NCBI GenBank assembly: GCA_017165825.1
Contig: CM029370.1
Location: forward strand, 19,421,352-19,485,351
Direction: 5' to 3'
DNA from: Hepsetus odoe
Taxonomy: Eukaryota; Chordata; Actinopteri; Characiformes; Hepsetidae
DNA length: 64,000 nucleotides
This document shows positions 24,397 to 37,225 of this stretch, piece after piece; positions within the stretch are counted from its first letter, which is position 1; the number at the start of each line of letters is the position of its first letter. The notes below the pieces were generated by a model. The model was given only the letters and a program-made list of their open reading frames with translations. It made no database searches and had not been told where the DNA came from. The translations under genes were made by a program, and so were the position numbers.

Positions 24397-27300
24397 CTCA
24401 GAAATTTCCCATGTGGCCCACGCTGGACATTTTGTATACCAATTAAAGTTTTTTCCAACAACTGCACATTCAAGTACACATTTCCTTAAGAGTGTAGGAA
24501 AAATCTTGACCCAACCTGAAGCCTGCAGAAACTAAATGCTGATTCGATCTCTTTGGAGAAACTCTCGTGGCATCTAATTTTTACAGTGGTCCAGAGGGCA
24601 GTAGGGATATGACCCCAGCCGAACATGACATTTGTCTGAAGAGTTGAAGTGAGTCACGGACTTCCTTCACTGTAACAGAGAGGGCAGCTGGACTAGCAGA
24701 GAAGAAATGATGATCCTCTCGTCACGTCTGGGATGTCTGGAATGTTTTCAAGACGGGGTTCTTGTTGTCTCGTCACATGGACGTTGACTGTTTTTCATCT
24801 ACAGTCTTTTGTATCATATAGTGTCGCATGGAGGGTTATGATGATGCCCTACTTTCAGTTTTTAATGTTTTCCATAGTACTTTAAGACTAAGATGGATCA
24901 CCACTGTCAAACACCTCCTGAAACTGAAACCTAGCTAAATCAATTTGTCCCTCCTCCACTTCATACTGTAGGAGCTGCCCAAAGTCTGGTGTAGGATCAG
25001 TATAGAAACTAAGGACCTCTATAAGGAGGTCTATAGATAAACCCTAATCTTTCACAAGTGTTTTTTCTGACCCTCACCTGCAGGTTTAACTGTTCATATC
25101 TTTTTCAGTGATAATGTTGCTCCTCAGAGGTGATTTATTGACTTTATATGTGAGGAGGTTGAGTAAAGAGAGAGGACAGATGTGCTACGGCATCAAGAAG
25201 TCAGAAATCTGATCTCATTGTCTCTGGTGTGGCCTCTGCTGAGGTCAAAGGCTGCCTTCACAGTTGTTCTGCCCTTTAGGCCTCTGCTCGTTGTAGAGCT
25301 GGTTTCCTGAAAGGCTAATGTTAGCTGGAGCTAAGGTCAGCTCATCCATACCACTCAACCTACATCACTAAGTACAATTTAACAGGCTATTAAAGCATTT
25401 ATAGAGACTCTTTAACAGTGCCCTGGTTAACAATGGATTCCAACCAACAGACTTCTACAGTATTGCATCTTGGTCTGTGTTTCAATATAAGTGTAGGATT
25501 AAGATTAAGGATTAAGACATTCTTTATGTTCCAGTGTGACAGAAGTCATCTAACTGTTTCTAAACTAAGATCCCCATCCTCTATGTTCTTTGGGGCAATG
25601 CCAAAGAAGAACCACTTTTGATTCTCTAAAGAACCTTTTATTTGTTTTTCAAGGACACATATTTTGTAAATTGTTCATATCTATTACTTTTTCAAATCCA
25701 CTCAAGCACAGTTTAGCTAGATGTAAATCAACGCCACTGCACTTCTCAGCCTGAGTGGTAGCAGGATGGTTGGAGGTTAGCGTCTGGAGGTGATGGATGG
25801 TTCTGTCTAGGCTGACCTGCCAGCATTATGTCTTGATGTCATTAGTAGTGTGAAATACTGAGCCTCCCGCAGACTCTAAACTGATTTTACCTGACACTTT
25901 CTGACATGAACTGCATTGGTCATTCATCATGTGATCAATCAAAGAATGAAATGATGGCAGATTTGCTGCCTATGTCTAACCTTACAAGATTATGGTTGTT
26001 TTGTTTGGTTGACCTTTTTTTTTTTAGGCACAGTGCTTATTGCACCTCCGTATTGCTTTAGCAATTCTCCAAAAGCACCATTCAGAGAAGATGGACACCA
26101 CAGGAAAGATCTTTTATTGTATTAAACATTTGTTTGCAGTCCACCCTTGCCCCAGCACACACTGGCCTTTTCCAGTATTAACATTTGACACAGATACATT
26201 TTCTCTTTCTTTCGACCTGCCCGGGGAGTTTCTGTTGCTTTTCTTTTCCATAGAAATAAAAATCAGTTTCTTATAGGGCAGCTTTTGTCATTATCTCATC
26301 TGAAGACAACCCTTCTTGTACTGTAAGCTTGACTTATTTTTGAGAAAGGATCAGACATTGTACAAAATTATGGTACATGTCTGTGTGACTTACCACATCT
26401 TGGTGCCATTTTGACATATGAAATCATTCTCGAGTTATGATGTGGGTGCTTGTGGGTGATGTAATGGGGTTTTACAATAACTCACGCATGTATGTTGGAA
26501 GAGCATGAAAAACAGGCTCGCAAAACAGCAACAGAGGCTGTTAGGGACATTGGAGAGGGTGTGAGGCAACATGGGAACACACTTGTATTTTTTATCCTCC
26601 CACTGATAGTGGAATTTAATGCTTTAGAAGCCTAATTGCAGTAATCAAACGTGAATGGCTTTTATTAAACGGATCTGCCCAATTTTTTTTTTAATGTAAT
26701 AAAAATATTTCATTGCTTTTGGAGGCGACAGGGGCACCCAGTGAATACGTAGGATGTTGGATTATGCTTTCTCTTTGAGCCTTCCTCCACAGCCTCAGGA
26801 GATACAGGCTTGCACAAAAAGACTATGAAATGGAGAAGGGGTGTCTCTCTCGGATAAAGAGGGACATACCTGCTGCGTAAATGTTTAATTGCATTTTGAT
26901 AATGTGAGATTTTATTTGATATGTCTCCCTTTTATCTGCCTTTTGTAGTGAAGATGTCTTCACCAGACAAAATTGCTCAACTGCACTGTCTGTCAGCACC
27001 TGGAAAAGAGAAAATCACTGGCTTGCTTGGGGAAAGTCATCATACACAGTAATATGTCCAAGTGCAAGGCAAACACATGGCACAATATTTTGGTAATTAC
27101 TATGGCAACCCATTTGAGAGACAACTCAAGAAAAGTCAGCTGGAAGTCACACAGGGCTTTCAGTGGGTTGAAGACCATTTTTCCAATTAAGATAATTTGG
27201 GGTTGAATTTGTTCTTTTATTTGAATTGGATTGTAAACACTTGAATTAAAACTTCCCGACTGTTGTTCTGTCTCAGCTTTTCAGTCACACTCTAGTTGGT

Positions 27301-30300
27301 TTTATGATTGCTAGCAGTTAAATACAATCCTCTTAAAACTGACATGGAGATCTAACAAGTCTGGTTTCGTTGAAGGAGAGTTGTTTTTGTAAAATGAGCG
27401 TAACATTGAAGCTGCAGCATAAAGGAAACAATGGGACATCCTTCATTTATAGCCTTTTACCAGATGAACTGAGTGCACTGGAGGTGTTGCATTTGCCAGC
27501 TTTGAACTTGGCACTGATGATTGGCATTACCCAAACACTGGAGACAGGAGTCAAGACACTTCATCTGTGTGATCCATGTTGTACGCAGGCCTGTAATGGA
27601 AGTCTCAGTCATGAATTATTACACTAGGACTTTTGCTGGTTGTGCCCAAGTCACAGCCTGGTTAAATGTTAGATGATATAGTTTTTCTGTGAGGCAAGAG
27701 TTAATGAGTAAATCCCTTGGAAAAAATATCAGGCCCACCCAAATGATTTGGACCAACAAGAGAATCACAGAGTATTCCACGTAATTAAGGATGTGCTTAA
27801 TTGATATTTATTGTCCTCAATATTGACTCAGTATTTCATTATGACATATAATGCCCCTTCTTGTTGGAGCTTTTGTTTCTTCACTCCTCCTCTTTTTTAA
27901 AGGACTAAAGCAGTAAAAACAAACAGTTCACAAAAGGGGTACAAAAACATTGCTCAGTATAGTTCATCCACCCTTACCATCCAAAACAGCCCTAGCCCTC
28001 AACCTTTGAAAAAAATTGTTTGAAAAAGTACCTAGTTTTCTTATTTCAAATAGATATGATTTCTGTTTTCTAATGCAATATGGTGTACATTTATGCATAT
28101 AAAAATACTGCGCAAACAGTGTTCTAGTTGATCAAACAGGCAGGGGTTTCTGCATACAATCTTCAGAGTATAATCTAACTGGAAACAAAGGTCACTGGAC
28201 CAAAACGCATTATTCATTTCTAAAGTTAACCTTTTGTCAACAGATGTCCTTTCAAAACTCAAACCATCTGACACTAAGGCAAGCTCAAGGACTACCTTTG
28301 GGGTAAGGAGAAAATTGTGCAAATTAGCTTTTGCTCAAACTATTTCTTTAGTTCTTAGCTTTAGCCTTAGGTCAAACTAGAAATACATCATGCAACCTCT
28401 GCATGGTGTAACTGATGCTGTAGTCAAAATGAATTGCACCAATTAACTGATTTGGTGCAAGCTTCACTATTTGTCCTGTTAGACCATTGCTCAAGGATTC
28501 TACCCTGAGGCAGCAGCGTGCCAGAGTTAGTGTGCATTTGGGCCTTATAGTCCATGTAGGTGCTTGTATGCTAAAACAGTACTAGCCCATTCACTAGATT
28601 TCAGCAAGCTATTTGCAATCAGCTGTGGAAGAACCTCACAGTTATGCAACACACAAAAGCAACTGAGTTCATTGTTATGCCTCAGAGGAAAGTTTCTGCA
28701 TCTCCATTGGAGTATGTTGTAAAAGCACTCATGGTGAAACCATGCAAAGGCATGCCTGACCTGTGCCTGTGTTGGTACTGCTGCCAAGAACGCCTCCCTC
28801 CGAGCATTAATGAAGTGGCCTGAGGACTAGACCTATTCCTTGCTTGCTCAGACCCAAAGTTCTTCAACTTATCATGTTGCCCTTCTAAAAGGAGCCTTGC
28901 GATTATGCCTCATGTGTCAATATATTGCTAAAGAATATTCATCAATCAGTTTGTACATCGGTTTTTCAGTGTTCAGCATGATGGGTCCCAAACAACAGCA
29001 TAAAGAACTGTGCAGTAGTTCTCATATATTACTTCTTATCTAAATTCATCTAAATCTAATATTAAGTGGTTAATTATCTCCTCTGAGTCACGCGGTTTCT
29101 CTTTCTGCATGTACACGCTCAATGTTGCTTCATTAGAACTTGTAAAAAACCTTTAAGGTTCAACAAGATAATTAGCAGTTTACGAGAAGATGCTTGATTG
29201 TTATTTTGAGGAAAACTATTTAAACTATTGAAGGTGTTTATGGTACCCCTAACAAGCTATGTATCAGCAGCTATTGCCATGTGCCTGATTGTGAATGTAC
29301 AGTGTTGATGGAGCCAGGCCATGGTGCCAGACTGGAGGAGCAATGGCACCAGCTCCCAGTGTCCTAATACACCACAGCAAAGACAGTATGAATCTTATGG
29401 TGTGCAGCCAGGTCCACCATGGTGGGCAGCCAGCTGTTTTTCATTAGGCCTCAGAAAGTTTGCTGGGCACTGGGGCCTCTACGAACATCACAGCATGAGT
29501 CCTCGAAGTGAACCCCCACTTTTCCAACTCAGCAACCAAACTCATAATACAACCCACCCTCCCTCCTACTTTGCAAGAGCCGGGAAACCATACTGCGAGT
29601 AAGAGGACCGTCATGCAAACCGCTTCTTATTAGCCGTTCATCTGACATTATCTGCCCGAACTTTTATGCCCTTCGTTGTTCAAAGAGAGGCAAGCTGTCA
29701 GAAAAGTCATGCAGAGGAACCTAGCTTTCTTATTGCCCTTCCATTAAGCTGGGCTCCTATTCTTGGTCCTAGAATAGCTAATCTTGTCCTCATCAAAGAG
29801 TGTGTGCTTTAACACCCACTTTAAGTTCAGGTAAGAATTATAATTAACCGATGAAGTGGATTCGGTGTGTTGAAATTTTACAAACAACAAGCTTTTGGAA
29901 ATACCTTGAAATTATTTTTGTAAAAACTTTAAAAGCAGTTACACAAACTTTTCAGCTTTGCATAGACATGTAGACGAGAAAATCTTAGTTTGAAGCTTGA
30001 AAACATAATTTCCAGTCATAAACTGTGAACCTTGATAAATAGCTAGGCTTTCAGTTTAAGCCATAAATATCACAACATCGTCAAACAAAACTATTTAAAC
30101 AATACAAACGATGCTCTGCTTTAATGCTTAAAAAAAAAAAACTCTGCCAGATGGGATTCTAATAATATTTTAGCACCAAGCCAACAAGCCAACACCTCTG
30201 CACATTTTTCAGCATTTTAGAAGAAAAATGGGCATCTGGACCTTTTTAAAATATGCCATGCTTTGTTACAATTATATTTACACATTTTGCCTTGTGTTTA

Positions 30301-31132
30301 CCATTAATTTTTCACACTCCCACTAATCAATGAATTAACAAGTCATTCCTGACTTGGGGCAAAAGGGTGTTCCTTCATTGTAGAGCTTTGGTTTAGAGCT
30401 GTCATTTTTACCATCTGATAGAAAATCACTGGTTAAGGTGACATCTTCACACTTATCTAGAGCAATCCAGTGCTGGAAGTTTTAATGGAAACATTACAGG
30501 ATCATTTTTGGTTGGGTTTTGGAGTAGTACTGGCGTGCCTGCGTAAATTAAATACAAGCATAGTTCTTTGAAAAGAAATGGACAGAACATGTCCTTCAGG
30601 TCTTTTTTATCATTAGGCTTAAGAAAAGCCTAACTGACCCTGGGGAATAACCTTTACAATAAATCATCTAGTAACCTTAATTATAAGGAGTGTAGAAGAG
30701 AGACATATGTCAAACAAGATACGTTCAGGAAAGCAAAGAGAAAAAAAAGTACTCTGCAGAGATTTGATAAGCATGTGTATACAATCTTTACATCTCAGGG
30801 GTTTTGTTCTCCTTTGTGGTTCCACCACTCCCACCCCTGTGTGGGTGCAGTGGCTGTGGTTAGGCTGACGCGTGCCGCGGCATGGGCGTGGAGGCACCCT
30901 GTTGGCACACCCTGTGCTTCACGTCAGCCCAGCTTGTCTCTACAGGAAGGAGAAACTCCCTGCAGCTCTGTTAAAAAGTGAAGATTTCTGTTTCCTGGGC
31001 AGATCATCAGCTGCCATACTGGTTGTTTCACACTAGCTGAGAGCACTCATGAACCAAGCACATTCTTTAAGACTTGCATTGACACCCTCACGCAGCCCGC
31101 ATAGTAAGATATGGATGCAGCATGTTGGTATT

Positions 31133-31134
<2 letters not shown>
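24397..31134. other. 6.7-kb stretch almost free of recognisable repeats or genes
   Basis: Compared with its flanks this block holds unusually few transposon remnants or microsatellites. It has no exon I can support. Frames up to 93 codons show no known motifs. Low repeat density can accompany conserved regulatory DNA, but only comparison would show it. Confidence 0.45.

Positions 31135-31197
<63 letters not shown>
31135..31197. repeat. (GT)n microsatellite
   Basis: About 31 GT dinucleotides, the longest GT tract in the window. Confidence 0.97.
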
Positions 31198-31207
<10 letters not shown>

Positions 31208-31382
31208 GAGAAAATGAAAGAGGAAATTAAGTGTGGGCCCACATCCAGGCCCTTAAGGTATCATATTCCATCTTTTTCCATCTTTTACAGACTCACTTTT
31301 TTTTATGATTCTTTAATATTCTTCAGTATTCTTCTCCATATATCTCTGTAATGCAATATTTGGTAAGCATGAATTTGTGTGA

Positions 31383-31399
31383 GTGTGTGTGTGTGTGTG

Positions 31400-31457
<58 letters not shown>
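31383..31457. repeat. (GT)n then (GA)n microsatellite
   Basis: Nine GT repeats, then about 27 GA repeats. Confidence 0.97.
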
Positions 31458-31462
<5 letters not shown>

Positions 31463-32470
31463 GTTTTATCATATGTGGTTATTCTTTATCTTTCTGTTCT
31501 CCAAGGTTACTCTCAGTGGTACCGTGCCAGAGTGAACTATGCTCAGAATTAAACTGAAAAGGGAATCAGTTCATGAATGAGTTCATTAGCTGGGTAATGG
31601 GGCCCTCTACTGTTTAGTCAGAAACTGACCACTCAACAGAGAGTGCTGTCTGTAGGTACTACTCATTTATCTACAGCTGACTATGACACACTGAAGTTGC
31701 AATGAAACAATGAGAGTGAAGTGAAAAACATAATTTAATCCTAGGATCTTACAATCATATCAAAATCATATGGGGCAAACATGTTAGGACTAATTTATAT
31801 TCAAGTGAAACTCATGCTAAAGTAAGCTGCATTTATAGCAAAGTCACCTTGCATCTAATAACTAATCAAGGTCTGACCCTTTAGTTATTAATTCTCCTGA
31901 TTTTGAAATTTCTGCATAAATCTGTCATCATGAAAGATCTTTCAGCAGGATTGTTGCAAATTCAGAAAATGCAAAGTAACTTGCTATGAAGGAAAGGTAT
32001 CTAGACACATGGAACTATATATCCCTTTAAAAACCTCACAGAAAGATGGAAATGCTTGTAAATAAATTATGTCATTGTAATGAAGTCATTGTTCTAGTTT
32101 TATGAACATTTTTTGCACATGTAGGGCATTTTTGGGGGAAAGTTTATTTATCACCATATTTATTACCATTATTTAATATAAGGTGGCAAGGTGGCATCCT
32201 TCCTTAATTAAAATGGGAAGAGTGTCCCAAAGAGTAGCTAATAAATGGCAAGGCTTCGAAACAAGATAATTAAGATGAAGCCAGTTAGTAGTTAGTAGGT
32301 TGTGACAATGAGATAATTGTTATTTCTATGACTCGGGGGAACGTGTATTAAAAGGCTGAAAATAAAATCATTAATGTTTCATTCAAGTCCATGTGCTGGA
32401 GTCAAACAGTAATATACTGAATAGTATATTGAGCAAAGACTCAATAAAACGACTCATTGCACTCACATTT

Positions 32471-32472
32471 AA

Positions 32473-32520
<48 letters not shown>
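32471..32520. repeat. (AAT)n microsatellite
   Basis: About 16 AAT units in copy 1 of the local duplication. The equivalent tract in copy 2 (34507-34520) has only about four. Confidence 0.95.
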
Positions 32521-32795
32521 TCAATTGTGTAGCTTTCTATCCATTAACCTGAGTCAGATTTTCCAGTGAACAAAGTAGACTTAAATCAGGGGAGCTTTAA
32601 CTCCATAAAGCCTGAGCTCTGAAAACAGCAGAGGGGGCTGTTGCCCTGTACACCCGAATGGGGCTTGTCTAATCAGGGCTCACAACAATTTACCAGGGAA
32701 TATTTTATTTCTTACAAAGCTGATCAGTGATTAACATATAATGGCTAACTAAGTGTGAGCCTTATCAGGACATTCTGATTCCTGGAAGCTTACTT

Positions 32796-33123
32796 AGAGT
32801 AGAGTAGAGTAGAGTATTCTTTTATTACCCCACGAATGGGAAATTTGGGTGTTACAGGGCTCTTATAAAAGTGACAGATGTAAAAGATATATTAAAAAAT
32901 GGAGACATAAGGAAAGAGGAAAGAGGAAAAAGTACAGGAGAAGTACAGGAGCTATAAAAAATAAATAATAAATAATCTATCTATATAATATATATACATA
33001 TACATATCTACACAGAGAATTAGGTGACCATATATATACAGTACACAGTAATAATACACGATAATATATAAGTTTTAAATAAGTTATAAACATATATAAA
33101 TAAACAAGTAGCAAGCTATAACT

Positions 33124-33160
<37 letters not shown>

Positions 33161-33362
33161 TAATACAATAATAATATACATTAATATACATGAATAATAA
33201 TAATATATAATATAATATGATATATAATAATTTATAATAATAAAACAAGCAATGTAATGTAATGTAATGTAATGTTATGATGATGAGTTGTGGAGTCTTA
33301 TTGCTGCAGGTAGGAATGACCTGCGGTAGTGTTCTTTCTTACACTGCGGGTGTAACAGTCTT
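32796..33362 (-). mobile_element. Non-LTR retroposon fragment with (TACTC)n tail, family not assigned
   Basis: Inserted in copy 1 of the local duplication; copy 2 has the empty site. On the minus strand it begins near GTTACACCCGCAGTGTAAG, passes CCGCAGGTCATTCCTACCTG, and ends TTTCCCATTCGTGGGGTAAT, TAAAAG and TACTC repeats, a typical retroposon 3' end. AT-rich microsatellites fill its middle. Target duplication is absent or at most 3 bp. Confidence 0.7.
33124..33157. repeat. (AAT)n microsatellite
   Basis: About 11 AAT units inside the retroposon insertion. A short AATGT pentamer array follows at about 33253-33274. Confidence 0.93.
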
Positions 33363-33445
33363 CGTTGATTGCTCATTTTTTAAAGCTGTTTGACTTTACA
33401 AAAAATTGGAGGAACAAACTCGTTTCTTTATTATCTTTAAAACGA

Positions 33446-34013
33446 TTACTTTAAAACCACCCGGCTAATATTGGGTAGGTCTCCCACGTGCACCCAAAAC
33501 AGCCCTAACCCATTGAGACATAGACTCCACAAGACCTGTGACTGTGTGCTGTAGTATCTGGTACCACGATTTTAACTGCAGATACTTGCAGATAGGTGGA
33601 GGGAAAGTCCAAGAGATTGCAAGACCTGCTGTTTTGGAGATCCTCTGACCCAGTCATTTTGCCATCACAGTTAATGTGATTAGGTGGTAGTGGTCTAGCA
33701 ATAGGATACTTGCCTACGGACCTATGGCTTAATCCCACCTCTGGCACTACCACCACTGGGTCCCTGAGCAAGACCCTAAACCCTGAGTTGCTCCAGGGGG
33801 ACTGTCCCTGTAATTAGGACATGGAAGTCACTCTGGATAAGAGCGTCTGCTAAATGCCGTAAATGTAAATGTAATATCCTTATGCTTTTCCGCTTTCGGC
33901 ACATCATATTTAAGAATGGACTTGCTGCCTATATCCAGCTGACTGATCCTATTGCATTGAGATAATCAATGTAATTCACTTCACCTCTCAGTGGATTTAA
34001 TTTTGAGGCTGAT
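33446..34013 (+). mobile_element. Internally deleted Tc1-like element of the second family, split by a SINE
   Basis: The left part (33446-33675) starts TTTAAAACCACCCGGCTAAT and continues with the family's 5' sequence (CCCAAAACAGCCCTAACCC, ACTCCACAAGACCTGT). The right part (33875-34013) resumes with ATCCTTATGC and ends with CACTTCACCTCTCAGTGG and GGCTGATTGG. Between them sits a 194-bp SINE. The transposase core is missing, so this is a non-autonomous derivative. Confidence 0.65.
33681..33874 (+). mobile_element. HE1/V-type SINE inserted in a Tc1-like remnant
   Basis: A tRNA-like head (GTGGTAGTGGTCTAGC) is followed by a body with CCCTGAGCAAGACCCTAAAC and the widespread fish SINE 3' end CTCTGGATAAGAGCGTCTGC then TAAATG repeats. 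It lies exactly between the two halves of the element at 33446-34013. Confidence 0.8.
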
Positions 34014-34467
34014 TGGCTGATTGAGAGACTCTGGTTAGAGGAAAGTGTCAGAGCAGGTCTTGTGGGATATTCTCAGAATACAGTGGTGAAAAAAGATGCA
34101 AGGAAAGGCAACGGGCTATCCAGCAACAGAGCAATAGACACCCAAACTCAGCCTAAAACAGTATTAGACAGTTTTAGAAAATGTGAAACGGAGAAGAAGT
34201 TGATTTCCCACGGAAGGCACAAGAACTTCCCTCTAAAATTGAAAAACTGTAAACACTGAAGTCTCGAGTCTTGTTCTGTGTTGTCTTTTCTGTAGGTCCT
34301 GGAGGAATATTGTTTCGCTGTGTACTGTGTATGTGCTTAAAATGACAATAATACCATGCTTGACTACATGGCTTGACTAACATCTGTAGTTTCTTTTAAA
34401 TTACAGTGGAATAAGGGAAAGACAAAAGATGATCTTCGCACACACCTCCTGTTCAGAACTTTCTCTT

Positions 34468-35160
34468 GAGCAAAAAGTAAAGTAAACTCATTGTACTCAC
34501 ATTTAGAATAATAATAATAATTGATTAACTTGTTCAGCTTTCTAACCATTACCCTGAGTCACATTTTCCAGAGAACATGTACTTAACTGACCTCTTTCCA
34601 TTGATTAAAATATGGTTGTCTAGCTGAAGGTAGACTGTTAGATCAGAGAAGCACAAAGTCCATAAAGCCTGGGCTCTGAAAACAGTAGAGGGGGCTGTTG
34701 GCCTGTACACCAGAGTGGGGCTTGTCTAATGAGGGCTCACAGTAACTCAACAGGGAATTTTAAAGCTGATCAGTGATTAACATATAATGGCTAACTAAGT
34801 GTGAGCCTTGTCAAGATATTCTGATTCCTGGAAGCTTACTTCATTGATTAATTTTTTCTTTTATGCCATAAAACTGTTTGACTTAACAAACAATTGGAGA
34901 AATAAAAGTGAAAGTGACAACCCTTGTCATTACAAATAGGACCTCTGCATTTAACCCATGCACACAAACACCGTGCAGCAGTGGGCAGCTATTGAAAGCG
35001 CCCAGGGAGCAGTGACGGTACCTTGCTCAAGGATACCTCAGGGCAACCTACTTGGGATGGAATCGAACCCACAATCTTTCGATACAGGGGCAACTCCCTA
35101 ACTGCTAGGCCACCGCTGCCCCAATAAAGATGTTTCTTTTTGTCTTTGATTTTGTAACCT
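34468..35160. repeat. Local duplication, copy 2
   Basis: Counterpart of 32433-33445, about 2 kb downstream in the same orientation. It lacks the retroposon at 32796-33362 but carries a SINE at 34907-35122, and has about 60 extra bases near 34590. Confidence 0.85.
34907..35122 (-). mobile_element. SINE type B in copy 2 of the local duplication
   Basis: Starts with the reverse of the type B end (AGTGAAAGTGACAACCCTTG) and finishes with the reversed tRNA-like head (CTAGGCCACCGCTGCCCC). AATAAA lies on both sides (34901-34906 and 35123-35128), a probable short target duplication. Copy 1 of the duplication lacks it. Confidence 0.85.
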
Positions 35161-35357
35161 CTTTAAATTTGTCTAGACCAGCTAATTAATTTATTGATTT
35201 GATTGATCGATTTGTTTTTTAACCATGGGTGCTAGTAATTTACATATGCAAGCTCAACCCAGAAATGACCATTCGAATGAGCTTTGTAGAAGGATGGCAA
35301 ATGATGCAATGTAATCCTGATTAAATGTTACTCTGTTATATTAATAATAATTATATC

Positions 35358-35592
35358 CAGGGGCAGTGGTGGCCTAGTGGTTAGGGCGTTGGCCACATGA
35401 TCGGAGGATCGGGGGTTCGAACCCCTTCCCAATAGGTTGCCCTGAGGTACCATTGAGCAAGGTGCTGTCCCCGTCCTGCTCCTCCCTGCGATGGGCAGTG
35501 ACTTGTCCAGGGTGCGTCCCTCGCCCTGTATGAGCTGGGTTGGACGCCAGCACTCCCCCGCAACCCAGTTTGGGACAAGCGGCAGATACTGG
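35358..35592 (+). mobile_element. SINE type A, full length with 11-bp target duplication
   Basis: Head GGGGCAGTGGTGGCCTAGTG, perfect B-box region GGGGGTTCGAACCCC, shared linker, then the type A body ending GGGACAAGCGGCAG. Perfect direct repeats ATAATTATATC at 35347-35357 and 35593-35603 mark the insertion. The (ATGG)n tail is nearly absent. Confidence 0.88.
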
Positions 35593-35603
35593 ATAATTAT
35601 ATC

Positions 35604-36945
35604 TTTACAGGATGGATGGATGGTGATTTAGTTGCCTTTTAATACCACTTTAGAAATATTTCTTGGTGTGAAAATATAACAATCTGTAAATATGAATATT
35701 CTTACTTCATGATATATTTTCACCTCTAAAACTTGCAACAAACATTGTTGGACATGTAAAAAAGAGTTGTTAGGTGTCAGAGCAGACTGTAGGGCTAGTC
35801 TGTGAGTTTGGGAGAAGGTACAAAAAATGTTTATTCATCTTTTTTTTCATATTGCTGCAATAAAAAACTCTTTGCCGTGTACAGCACATCTGAGGATGTG
35901 TGATATAGTTGAGAGAGTGACGCTAGTGGCACTGTGTCTACTCTGGGTCCATACTGTGATAAACATTAGCTGACAGATCACTTCAAAGACCTCAGCCCTG
36001 GGCAGGCCATCGCTGAGCCATTTTACAAACACTTAATCTGTCAAGCCATGCACAAAAAAAGGCAATATAGTCTGCCTCGACAATTTAGTACTGTTCCTTT
36101 TCACTGCATTTCCTCTCCAGCGCACACACGCACACACTTTCATCACGCTAGATTAAATGTTCTTGATGGATGCTTTAAAAGTAAAGCAGGATTTTTTTAT
36201 TAGTTCATCCATTATAATGTTCTTCGGGATAAACTGTGCTCTTCCATCCATGAGTCTTTTCTGCATAATGTGATTCTGTTCCTGTAGATTTTCAGGCTTT
36301 TTTTCAGACATTAAACTGGGACGTCCCAAGTGCTGGAAAATGACTGTGCGGATAAGCGTTACATACCATTTTCATGAGCAGTATCAAGAGAAAATCACTT
36401 GAAACTATTTTTTTTAATCAAAGAGTAATGAGAGAAGATCACATGGTACATCTCTTGGTGTTATATGATATAAAACACGTTAGTCATGTATTTTCAGAGA
36501 AACATTTCGGTGGAAAAATGAGAACAGATAGAAATGGGAAGGTGGGTTTCTAGCTAACTATCCACCCCAGATGGGAGAGGCGGAGTAGTTTACGAACCAA
36601 AAGAACTAAATGTACATTAAGTGAGTATAATCCATGTCATGGCCTTTTTACAGCACTAGCCTTGACCATGACCTGAGCTCCAAGATTTGCTGCATTTTTG
36701 TCATATGTAGACTAAATGACGGATAAGGGCTGGCTCTTAGAAATCGGTGCATGTATTGTATTGCATTCATTTATTTATTTATAAGGAGTGGTGCTTTTTA
36801 ATTGCTTTTGCAATGAGAACTGCACTCCCACGTCACAGAGTGTACCAGCACAGAATGCAAAGCATGACAGAGTAATAAATCCTTCTGATCACTAACAGGG
36901 AACTAGCTATCCTCAGAGGGGCCTGGGCCTGCTCACCAAAACTAT
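35604..36945. other. Non-coding stretch, nothing recognised
   Basis: Only short frames and low-complexity runs. Confidence 0.55.
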
Positions 36946-36947
36946 CC

Positions 36948-36984
<37 letters not shown>
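36946..36984. repeat. (CT)n microsatellite
   Basis: CT tract with two CCT interruptions at its left end. Confidence 0.93.
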
Positions 36985-36988
<4 letters not shown>

Positions 36989-37104
36989 GAGTAAGTTCTG
37001 AAATGTTACAACCAAGACGTGTTTAGTGGCAAAATCATTTCTTTAGTTTAAACCAGCAGCGAAACCTTGTATCTGCAATTTCTTAACAATAGTAGCAAAA
37101 TCCC

Positions 37105-37225
37105 GCCATCCATCCATCCACCTAACCATAATCCGAGCTGCGCATACTAACCAGGGTTGGATGGCTATCCCAGCCATGACAGAGCTAAGAAACAAAAGAT
37201 CAGCAGTCTATCACGGGGCAAAGAA
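37105..37225 (-). mobile_element. Possible SINE tail (reverse)
   Basis: CCATCCATCCATCCACCTAA followed by CCAGGGTTGGATGGCTATCC and a CAGTCTATCACGGGGCA block looks like a reversed (ATGG)n-tailed retroposon, but the body is too diverged to classify. Confidence 0.4.

Larger units (their letters stand above)
32433..33445. repeat. Local duplication, copy 1
   Basis: Aligns to 34468-35160. Shared landmarks: GAGCAAA, CTCATTG(C/T)ACTCACATTTA then an AAT tract, CATAAAGCCTG, GGGGCTTGTCTAAT, GCTGATCAGTGATTAACATA, TTCCTGGAAGCTTACTT, and TGTTTGACTT(T/A)ACAAA. Copy 1 carries the 567-bp retroposon insertion and a longer AAT tract. Confidence 0.85.

Noticed and set aside
27950..28005. Possible further Tc1-like 5' fragment (CCAAAACAGCCCTAGCCC)
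   Set aside because: Only about 20 bp resembles the family. Too short to support.
29321..29602. 93-codon frame rich in Pro, Trp and Gln
   Set aside because: No family motif, no splice-site support and no neighbouring coding signal.
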